A DNA stretch of 9,690 bases from Eubacteriales bacterium (GTDB lineage: Bacteria; Bacillota; Clostridia; Oscillospirales; CAG-382), in contig JAQVQF010000076.1 of NCBI GenBank assembly GCA_028701715.1, positions 1 through 9,690 on the forward strand, in the 5' to 3' direction. Below are positions 1-6,326 of this stretch, in pieces. The notes under the pieces were generated by a model. The model did not search any database, was not told the DNA's origin, and saw only the letters and a program-made list of their open reading frames with translations. The first letter of the stretch is position 1, and each line of letters begins with the position of its first letter. Both the position numbers and the translations under genes were made by a program.

Positions 1-96
1 AACGCCGACACCCGTGATTATGTATATTATGACGTAAAATAATATTAATAAAGCGACTATATCAAGGGTTATGCTCACGGACATCAGGGAATTCAT
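1..96 (-). CDS. N-terminus of an unidentified membrane protein (partial, runs off left edge)
   Basis: An ATG at 94-96 opens 32 codons with no stop up to the window edge. It is preceded by a good ribosome binding site, GGGAG at 104-108, seven bases upstream. After a short polar start (MNSLMSVSITLD) the peptide becomes a continuous hydrophobic stretch from about residue 13 to 32, rich in Ile, Leu, Val and Tyr, which looks like a first membrane-spanning segment or an uncleaved signal anchor. No cleavage site or family motif is visible in so short a piece, so I do not name it. A near-consensus promoter at 204-232 in the same orientation supports a real, separately transcribed gene. A second ATG at residue 5 is a possible alternative start, but its spacing from the ribosome binding site is worse. 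Confidence 0.62.
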   Translation of the reverse strand, partial: MNSLMSVSITLDIVALLILFYVIIYIITGVGV

Positions 97-203
97 ACTT
101 CATCTCCCTTTAAAATACTGCGGCTGTGGCGGCAGCGGAAGCGGCGGCAACGGCAGCCGTTATCGAAATTGCGGCAAAGCCTTTACAAAGCTATAATATC
201 AAT
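97..203 (-). other. GCN-rich 5' leader of the left-edge gene
   Basis: This roughly 100-base stretch lies between the predicted transcription start near 197 and the ATG at 96. Its middle (about 119-181) is a low-complexity run of GCC/GCT/GCA triplets in otherwise AT-rich DNA, and includes the short palindrome AACGGC-T-GCCGTT. In one minus-strand frame it would read as an Ala-rich hydrophobic peptide ending at a TAA (110-112) just before the ribosome binding site. That frame has a TAG at 191-193 and no usable start codon, so I do not call a gene. I recognise no known riboswitch. Confidence 0.4.
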
Positions 204-232
204 ATATTAAAGTATATTATACAGGTTGTCAA
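204..232 (-). promoter_or_regulatory. Sigma-A-type promoter for the left-edge membrane protein gene
   Basis: On the minus strand a perfect -35 box TTGACA (227-232) is followed, after 17 bases, by TAATAT (204-209), close to the TATAAT consensus. Transcription should begin near 197-198, leaving a leader of about 100 bases before the ATG at 96. No operator that I can recognise is present. Confidence 0.68.
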
Positions 233-307
233 TATCCGATAATGTAAATTTATGGTTTTTATACCTGATATTCGTTATTAATGTCCACTGAATAAATCAA
301 AAACCAA

Positions 308-357
308 GCCGCGATGCGGCATACGCCGCATGAACAAACCGTTATACGGTTTGTTCA
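308..357. repeat. Cluster of adjacent palindromes (possible repetitive palindromic element)
   Basis: Two perfect hairpins lie end to end. One has 7-base arms ATGCGGC (314-320) and GCCGCAT (325-331) around ATAC. The other has 12-base arms (331-342 and 346-357, TGAACAAACCGT and its complement) around TAT. A GCCGC at 308-312 can also pair with GCGGC at 316-320, so two mutually exclusive stems are possible. Neither has a run of T after it, so they are not plain terminators. The position between a terminator and the next promoter is typical of intergenic repeat elements, but copy number cannot be judged from one window. Confidence 0.55.
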
Positions 358-375
358 GCAGACATTTATTATAAT

Positions 376-409
376 AACGCAACCGCATCTTTTCCGATGC
401 GGTTGCGTT
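376..409 (-). terminator. Rho-independent terminator of the pilin-phosphatase gene
   Basis: A perfect 14-bp stem (376-389 paired with 396-409, arm AACGCAACCGCATC) with a six-base loop starts 13 bases past the stop codon at 423. On the minus strand it is followed by an AT-rich tail (ATTATAATAAATG) rather than a clean T-run. On the plus strand the stem is followed by TTTT, so it could stop transcription in either direction. Confidence 0.75.
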
Positions 410-422
410 TTCATATTAATTG

Positions 423-2789
423 TTATCCGTTAATATAGCCTCGCGAAATAAGGAAGGATTTCGGCAGGTACACGGTTCCGTCCCTGTAATTTATTTCGTA
501 CGCGTAGGGATCGTCCTGGCAGTCGAACATATACACACAGCGTCCTTCGGGAAAATCATATCTGTTCAGGTTATTGTTATAATCGGACATACTCATAAAC
601 CAAAAACGGGAATTGAGCGGTATTATTTCACCGTTTTTAAGCGAAACGGTACATTTGTTCCAGTTGATTGACGAAATATACGGCGTGGCGTCCGAAAACA
701 ATATACTGTCCGCGTATTCCATTGTCATTAATCCGCATATCTCGAGGACACCCGCGGTAATATCGCTGTTTTCTACACTGTATGCGGGGTTAATCACCGT
801 TCCGTTATTGAAGCTGCCGGTGCGTACAACGGAAGCCGTACCCGCGGCATTTCCGGAAGGCAGTCCTATCGCTTCAAGCAACCCGTCACGGCACCAATCG
901 GGAGCGTACAGCCATAACGGTATTTCGGTCACGCATTCTTCTGTGTTTCCGAGAGCTAAATATAAATCCGTATCATCTCCCGAGCCGATGGGATTACCCC
1001 GGATAATACAGTCGGACACGTAATTTAAGCATTCCTCCCTGCTTAACAAGGAGTCGTTGTCGGTATCGAACAAAGCAGTTTCGGCGGTTACGGGAATGTT
1101 TTCGCCGATAATATATCCGCCCGAGTCGTGGTTGGGATAAACGACAACTATGGTATCATCCCGTCCCTTTGCCCAGTTTACGCAGTATGCGAAGGTTTCG
1201 TCAAAAGAAAGATATTCGCCCACCGCTTCGGCAGCAAGCGTATTTTCATTGTCAAATTCAATGGCTCCGCCCTCTATCGTAAGGAAAAAGCCGTTTTCGT
1301 TATCAATATTTTCCGAAAGCACGGATAATGCCGCTTTGGTCATTTTCAGCAGGGTGAGATCGCCTTCCGCGGCGTAAATATCGAATTTAATATGGTTGTC
1401 GGTGTAGTCATAACCGTTGTTGTCACCGTTGTTGCCTTCAAGGAAATTGCTCCAGATCATCTTTTCGCCGTTTTGGACGGCGTTTTCAAGCTCGGATAAA
1501 TTATTAACTATCAAATATCCTAAATCCGAGGCATGCAGACTGTGTAAAAAGCCGTTGTTTTTCGTATATGTGCCGTTGTCGGTGCCGCTGGCAAGCAATA
1601 TATCAATGCCGCTGTTAAGCATCTGATAGGATATTTCTCTCTGATAAAATTTGGTTCGGCTTGCGTTCTTGTCAGAATGAGACATAAAGCCGGAAGGAGT
1701 GGCGTCTATCCAGCTGTTTGTCGTCACCAATCCCGTCGCTTTCCCCGCGAGATCGCATATTTCGAGAATATTGGATATGGGTTTCATTTCTATATCACTG
1801 CTGACGCGGTCCTTTTTGGTTTTCTTTCCGCTTGCCGTCGCCGTTCCCGCCGCGGCGGAATCGGGATACCAGCTTCCGTTGTCAGCCACCGCAAGGGTGG
1901 CTTTGGCGGTACCGACCATAAAGCTGTCAAGATAAAGCTGCGTGACGGTCATGCCGGATATAGCGTTAACGGTTGCGGGTGTCGCCGCGCCGGATATACC
2001 GTTTAGGCCTTTTTCCGTTATGTCGGCCTTGACTTTGTTCGCAAGGTCATACATATCCCATCCGGAACCGTCCGGTATAAGATATATGATGTTTTTAATG
2101 GTTTTTATTTCTTCCGGAGCGTCATCCTCATCGCCGGGTATAACGATTTCGCCGGGCGCTTCGTTATAGGGCGGGGAGGTATCCTCGTTTAATAAAATGC
2201 TTTCGCCGGCATGAGAGATATATTTGGAAACAGTAACGTCGCTGTTTAAATGAATTACCGCACCGGATTCATACGGACCGAACGAGCATTGGCCGCCATA
2301 TGCGTTATTACCGTCAGAAGCACCCGCTCCGCCGCTTTCCTCACCCGAACCTATATTAATATAAAATCCGGAATAATTCGATTGTCCGCAGGCCGGTGTT
2401 CCTTCGGTATAATTCAATTCCAAGTTCTCATAACCTTGTTTCGGCGTAAAGGCATACCAAACGGATCCCGAACCCACATATGTCGGATTCAGCTGTGAAA
2501 CTGCGGGCTTTGAAATATCCCCCGCGTACTTTAATGCTCCTCCGTCATATAAAAACACATAATATCCGTTATCGTTATTAATATTATACATACATGCGAA
2601 TTGTACGGTGTTATTGTATGAAGCGATATAATCAGGCAAAGAGCTTCTGACTTCCTTTAACGCCGCGGTGTCGTTAGCGTAAGCTACAACGTCCGCAAAT
2701 TGCGGAATAATAACTGAAGCCATTATTGCGATAACCGCAATTACAATAACCAATTCAAAAATCGTAAATGCTTTTCTTGCTTTTTTCAT
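423..2789 (-). CDS. Type IV pilin-like N-terminus fused to a divergent alkaline phosphatase-family domain
   Basis: A 788-residue predicted surface protein. Residues 1-30 form a prepilin-type segment: basic start, likely cut A7|F8, Glu at mature position 5 (E12), then a hydrophobic helix ending in IIP. Residues 31-145 look like a pilin-type globular region. A Gly/Ser/Asn-rich stretch (146-167) and an acidic Pro-rich linker (203-228) follow. From about 230 to 690 the protein matches the alkaline phosphatase fold: PDG (D240), nucleophile motif DSAAAG (S311), ATPSG (T364), IEGG (E506) and NHDSGG (H554). Positions aligned with E. coli Zn1 ligands D327, H331 and H412 read as E511, E515 and E618, and D369 aligns with N553. 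An EF-hand-like loop covers 575-586. The last 90 residues are unassigned. Start ATG is supported by GGAGG at 2795-2799, five bases upstream. The gene has its own promoter and terminator, and no pilus assembly genes are nearby. Phosphatase activity is uncertain. Confidence 0.82.
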   Translation of the reverse strand: MKKARKAFTIFELVIVIAVIAIMASVIIPQFADVVAYANDTAALKEVRSSLPDYIASYNNTVQFACMYNINNDNGYYVFLYDGGALKYAGDISKPAVSQLNPTYVGSGSVWYAFTPKQGYENLELNYTEGTPACGQSNYSGFYINIGSGEESGGAGASDGNNAYGGQCSFGPYESGAVIHLNSDVTVSKYISHAGESILLNEDTSPPYNEAPGEIVIPGDEDDAPEEIKTIKNIIYLIPDGSGWDMYDLANKVKADITEKGLNGISGAATPATVNAISGMTVTQLYLDSFMVGTAKATLAVADNGSWYPDSAAAGTATASGKKTKKDRVSSDIEMKPISNILEICDLAGKATGLVTTNSWIDATPSGFMSHSDKNASRTKFYQREISYQMLNSGIDILLASGTDNGTYTKNNGFLHSLHASDLGYLIVNNLSELENAVQNGEKMIWSNFLEGNNGDNNGYDYTDNHIKFDIYAAEGDLTLLKMTKAALSVLSENIDNENGFFLTIEGGAIEFDNENTLAAEAVGEYLSFDETFAYCVNWAKGRDDTIVVVYPNHDSGGYIIGENIPVTAETALFDTDNDSLLSREECLNYVSDCIIRGNPIGSGDDTDLYLALGNTEECVTEIPLWLYAPDWCRDGLLEAIGLPSGNAAGTASVVRTGSFNNGTVINPAYSVENSDITAGVLEICGLMTMEYADSILFSDATPYISSINWNKCTVSLKNGEIIPLNSRFWFMSMSDYNNNLNRYDFPEGRCVYMFDCQDDPYAYEINYRDGTVYLPKSFLISRGYING

Positions 2790-2849
2790 TCCGTCCTCCG
2801 TAAGCCTGCCATAAAAGACAATGCATTAACATTTTACGATAGCAGCTTT

Positions 2850-2856
2850 TTCGACA
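2850..2856 (-). promoter_or_regulatory. Possible Spo0A box in the leader of the pilin-phosphatase gene
   Basis: The minus strand reads AAAAATGTCGAAAAAG, containing an exact TGTCGAA, the core of the Spo0A-binding box known from Bacillus and Clostridium. It lies about 20-27 bases downstream of the predicted transcription start, a place where a bound regulator would more likely block than activate. It also sits in the loop of a weak AGCAG/CTGCT hairpin (2841-2845 with 2862-2866). A single seven-base match in AT-rich DNA can occur by chance. Confidence 0.3.
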
Positions 2857-2882
2857 TTTTTCTGCTTTTTATGCTCATATGT

Positions 2883-2911
2883 ATTATACCGCAAAATTTT
2901 ACCGAAATCAA
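2883..2911 (-). promoter_or_regulatory. Sigma-A-type promoter of the pilin-phosphatase gene
   Basis: On the minus strand TTGATT (2906-2911), a 17-base spacer, and a perfect TATAAT (2883-2888). Transcription should start near 2876, giving a leader of about 85 bases. The region upstream is AT-rich, with an eight-base T run (A run on the plus strand, 2926-2933) that could act as an UP element. I see no convincing Pho box. Confidence 0.75.
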
Positions 2912-3080
2912 CACAAATAACGCCAAAAAAAACGCTTGATTTTTGTTATTTTGTATAAATATATGTTATATTGTTAATAATTTGATTAAAGTAAGCGGCA
3001 TTGTCAGCGTTACCGATCCACATAAGCGACGTTTTGTGTGTATTTCGGATTTTTTATGACTGCCGAATATATACCGAAAG
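2912..3080. other. AT-rich intergenic region without a recognised gene
   Basis: This stretch between the carB terminator and the promoter of the pilin-phosphatase gene is strongly AT-rich. It contains several TAACA/TACA motifs on the minus strand, unevenly spaced (8, 12 and 8 bases apart). I see no convincing ORF, RNA gene or long repeat here. Its likely content is upstream promoter DNA for the gene to the left. Confidence 0.5.
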
Positions 3081-3106
3081 AGCGTGTCCGAACAATCGGA
3101 CACGCT
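3081..3106 (-). terminator. Probable terminator of the arg-car operon
   Basis: A perfect 10-bp stem (3081-3090 with 3097-3106, arm AGCGTGTCCG) and a six-base loop lie 20 bases past the carB stop codon. On the minus strand it is preceded by AAACTCAA and followed by CTTTCGG, so the T-tract is short and interrupted. It may be a weak intrinsic terminator or a 3'-end stabilising hairpin. Confidence 0.6.
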
Positions 3107-3125
3107 TTGAGTTTGGAATATTTGG

Positions 3126-6100
3126 TTATTCCTGCGCTTTTCTCAGTTTATTTATATTTATCAGTCTTGTATTGGATTGGTTATAGCGGCTGGCGATGAT
3201 ATCTCCGAGCGCCAAAGCGGTGTCGATGCTTGTCATGCAGGGTATTCGCTTACGCATTGCTTTATGGTTTAAAAGCCTGAAATCGCCTACGCTGATATCC
3301 ATCATGGTTCCGGTATAAATGATATAATTTACGGTGCCTTCGTCCACAAGACGGTAAATGTCGTCATTTTCCCAAACGTCGAGCACGGTTTCCACATCAA
3401 GTCCCGCTCTGCGGATGGCCGCGGCGGTGTCGGGAGTGGCGTACAGACGAACGCCGAGGTCGAAAAACTTTTCGGCAAGCTTGAGCGCGTCCGAATAATC
3501 ATAATCCTCCACGCTTATCAGTATACCCGTATCCCCGCGCACGGCAGGTGTTTTAATGTTTATTCCCGCGGCGGTAAGCCCCTTGAACAGAGCTTCCGCC
3601 TTGGTGCGGCCGATACCGAGCACTTCTCCGGTGGATTTCATCTCAGGTCCGAGGATAGCGTCGGCGTCGATGATTTTTTCAAAGGAAAACACGGGTACCT
3701 TGACGGTGCAGCAGGGCGGAGCTTCCCACAGCCCGGTGTGATAGCCCAGGGCTTTCAGCTTGGCATCAAGCATCACGCGGGATGCGATATCCACCATGGG
3801 AATTCCGGTGACCTTGCTTATATACGGTACGGTGCGGGAAGCGCGCGGATTTACTTCTATGACATAAAGCTCTCCGCCGTATATCAGGTATTGTATGTTA
3901 ACAAGGCCCTTTGTGCCCAGCGCCAGCGCCAGCTTTTCCGACATCGCGCATATCCTGTCCTGCATTGCTTTATCGAGATTATACGGCGGATATACGGCTA
4001 TGGAATCGCCGCTGTGAACTCCGGCACGCTCTATATGCTCCATTATTCCGGGAATAAGGACATCGGTTCCGTCGGAAATCACATCCACCTCAAGCTCGAT
4101 ACCGGGCATATATTTGTCTATGAGCACCGGATTTTCTATACCTCCGGCAAGTATGGTCGTCATATAGCTGCGTGTGTCGGCATCGCTGCGGGCTATGGTC
4201 ATGCCCTGACCGCCGATAACATAGCTCGGACGCAGCAGAACGGGATAACCGAGAATTTTTGCCGCAATCATTGCCTCTTCCATGGTTTTTACCGCGCATC
4301 CCTTCGGACGGCTGATCCCGAATTTTTCCAAAAGGGCGTCAAAGCGTTCCCTGTCTTCCGCCATATCTATTCCGTCGGCGGAGGTGCCGAGTATACGTAT
4401 TCCCTTTGAATCCAAAAATTTCGTAAGCTTTATTGCGGTCTGCCCTCCGAACGCCACGACCACTCCCATGGGCTTTTCCACCCTGATGATATTCATAACA
4501 TCCTCCGGGGTGAGCGGTTCGAAATAAAGCCTGTCCGCGGTATCGTAATCGGTGGATACGGTTTCGGGGTTGTTGTTGACGATAACCACGTCATAACCCG
4601 CCTGCTTGAGCGACCAGACGCAATGAACGGAGGAATAATCGAATTCTATTCCCTGCCCTATCCGTATGGGGCCGGAGCCGAGAACCATTATAACCGGTCT
4701 GCCGGAGCGCGGAAAGGATCTCGATTCGCATTCCCTGTCATGGGTCGAATAAAAATACGGGGTTTCGGCGTCGAATTCCGCGGCGCAGGTATCGACCATT
4801 TTATACGAGGCGTCCGCGCCGGGAGTCCGCCCTGTTCCCGTAAGCCTCATAAGCGAAGCGTCGGTGTAGCCGTATTTTTTACCGGTATTGTAATTTTCCT
4901 CAGTAAGACCGTCTGCGGCAAGTCGGTTTTCGAAATTCACAAGGTTTTGCAGCTTATATATAAACCAGTTGTCAATACGGGTGATTTTGTTGATTTCACG
5001 GACGGAAATTCCCGCTTTCAACGCTTCGAATATCGTAAACAGACGGCGGTCGTCCTGTTCGGCAAGCCGTTCCTTAACGGATTTATCGTTTATGGGCTTG
5101 GCGTTTAACGTATCGAGAGAAATTTCCGCTCCGCGGACGGCTTTCATAAGCGCCATCTCAAAGGAGGGCGCTATCGCCATGACCTCGCCGGTTGCCTTCA
5201 TCTGCGTGCCGAGCTTGCGGCTGGCGACCAAAAATTTATCAAAAGGCCATTTCGGGAACTTAACCACCACATAGTCGATGGCGGGCTCAAAGCAGGCGGA
5301 GGTTTTTCCCGTAATATCGTTTTTAATTTCATCGAGAGTATAACCGAGCGCGATTTTTGTTGTAATTTTCGCTATCGGATAGCCCGTCGCCTTACTGGCA
5401 AGAGCCGAAGAACGCGAAACGCGGGGATTTACCTCTATAACGGCGTATTCGAAGCTTTCCGGGTCAAGCGCAAACTGGCAGTTGCAGCCGCCCACTATGC
5501 CGAGAGCGGATATTATATTCAGCGACGCGCTGCGGAGCATTTGAAATTCCTTGTTTGAAATCGTAAGCGCGGGCGCGACGACAATGCTGTCACCCGTGTG
5601 AACGCCGACAGTATCCACGTTTTCCATGCTGCAAACGGCAATAACATTGCCCGCCGCGTCGCGCATGACCTCAAACTCTATTTCCTTCCAGCCGAAAATA
5701 TACTTTTCGACCAGTATTTGCGTAATGGGCGAAGCGTCAAGCCCGGTACGCGCGGCGGCTTCGAGCTCTTTTCTGTCGTTTGCCACACCGCCGCCGCCTC
5801 CGCCGAGGGTATAAGCGGGGCGAACAATGATGGGATAACCTATGCGGTCGGCTATATTCAACGCCGTTTCAATATCGTTGGCTATATCGGACGGGATGGT
5901 AGGCTCGCCTATTGCGGTCATGGTATCCTTAAATTTTTGGCGGTCCTCCGCTTTTTCGATTGCCTCTACATTCGTTCCAATAAGCCTGACGCCATTTGAC
6001 TGAAGGAAACCCTTTTCCCAAAGACGCATGGCAAGCGTCAGCCCTATCTGCCCTCCCAGCCCGGCAAGCATACTGTCGGGGCGTTCTTTTTCGATTATAC

Positions 6101-6326
6101 GCTCCACGGTTTCTTCGGTAAGCGGTTCGAGATAAATTTCGTCCGCCATCACGCGGTCCGTCATTATGGTTGCGGGGTTGGAATTTACCAGCACCACATT
6201 TATTCCGGCTTCCCTGAGAACGCGGCACGCCTGCGCCCCCGCATAATCGAATTCCGCCGCCTGACCGATAACAATCGGTCCTGAGCCTATCATTAAAACC
6301 TTTTTTATGCTTTTATCTAACGGCAT
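3126..6326 (-). CDS. carB: Carbamoyl phosphate synthase large subunit
   Basis: Synthesises carbamoyl phosphate from bicarbonate, two ATP and ammonia delivered by CarA, feeding arginine and possibly pyrimidine synthesis. At 1066 residues it is full length. The two homologous halves are plain: GSGPIVIGQAAEFDYAGAQA near residue 14 and GSGPIRIGQGIEFDYSSVH near 551, each followed by an ATP-grasp domain (RPAYTLGG at 169 and RPSYVIGGQGM at 699; IEVNPRVSRSSAL and IEVNPRASRTVP). The oligomerisation part lies between them and an MGS-like regulatory domain covers about 931-1060. The first-half glycine loop carries six glycines in a row (175-180), where relatives usually have Thr at the first variable place (GGTGGG). 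In the regulatory domain T964 and T967 align with E. coli T974/T977, but K993, N1015 and T1017 appear to be D983, Y1004 and G1006. The start overlaps the end of carA by 14 bases, with GAGGTG eight bases upstream. Confidence 0.97.
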   Translation of the reverse strand: MPLDKSIKKVLMIGSGPIVIGQAAEFDYAGAQACRVLREAGINVVLVNSNPATIMTDRVMADEIYLEPLTEETVERIIEKERPDSMLAGLGGQIGLTLAMRLWEKGFLQSNGVRLIGTNVEAIEKAEDRQKFKDTMTAIGEPTIPSDIANDIETALNIADRIGYPIIVRPAYTLGGGGGGVANDRKELEAAARTGLDASPITQILVEKYIFGWKEIEFEVMRDAAGNVIAVCSMENVDTVGVHTGDSIVVAPALTISNKEFQMLRSASLNIISALGIVGGCNCQFALDPESFEYAVIEVNPRVSRSSALASKATGYPIAKITTKIALGYTLDEIKNDITGKTSACFEPAIDYVVVKFPKWPFDKFLVASRKLGTQMKATGEVMAIAPSFEMALMKAVRGAEISLDTLNAKPINDKSVKERLAEQDDRRLFTIFEALKAGISVREINKITRIDNWFIYKLQNLVNFENRLAADGLTEENYNTGKKYGYTDASLMRLTGTGRTPGADASYKMVDTCAAEFDAETPYFYSTHDRECESRSFPRSGRPVIMVLGSGPIRIGQGIEFDYSSVHCVWSLKQAGYDVVIVNNNPETVSTDYDTADRLYFEPLTPEDVMNIIRVEKPMGVVVAFGGQTAIKLTKFLDSKGIRILGTSADGIDMAEDRERFDALLEKFGISRPKGCAVKTMEEAMIAAKILGYPVLLRPSYVIGGQGMTIARSDADTRSYMTTILAGGIENPVLIDKYMPGIELEVDVISDGTDVLIPGIMEHIERAGVHSGDSIAVYPPYNLDKAMQDRICAMSEKLALALGTKGLVNIQYLIYGGELYVIEVNPRASRTVPYISKVTGIPMVDIASRVMLDAKLKALGYHTGLWEAPPCCTVKVPVFSFEKIIDADAILGPEMKSTGEVLGIGRTKAEALFKGLTAAGINIKTPAVRGDTGILISVEDYDYSDALKLAEKFFDLGVRLYATPDTAAAIRRAGLDVETVLDVWENDDIYRLVDEGTVNYIIYTGTMMDISVGDFRLLNHKAMRKRIPCMTSIDTALALGDIIASRYNQSNTRLININKLRKAQE

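Noticed and set aside
71..193. A short plus-strand frame giving a Gly/Ser/Cys-rich peptide
   Set aside because: It is the complement of the GCN-rich leader, overlaps the start of the left-edge gene, and has AAGGG only two bases before the ATG, too close for a normal ribosome binding site.
254..305. A 7-bp inverted repeat (GGTTTTT at 254-260, AAAAACC at 299-305) as the ends of a small mobile element
   Set aside because: The repeats are short and AT-rich, no target-site duplication is visible, and the spacing is too small to separate from chance.
2834..2878. A 14-codon upstream frame (MSIKSRKMSKKLLS) in the leader of the pilin-phosphatase gene
   Set aside because: Its ATG lies at about the predicted transcription start, so it would be leaderless with no ribosome binding site; probably chance.
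2912..2990. Possible PhoP/Pho box upstream of the phosphatase-family gene
   Set aside because: TAACA/TACA motifs are present, but spaced 8, 12 and 8 bases apart instead of the regular 11-base period of Bacillus-type PhoP boxes; AT-rich DNA explains them.
3738..4409. A 223-codon open frame on the plus strand inside carB
   Set aside because: It is fully antisense to a well-conserved carB, its product shows no recognisable motif, and it has no ribosome binding site; long antisense frames arise from the codon bias of the real gene.
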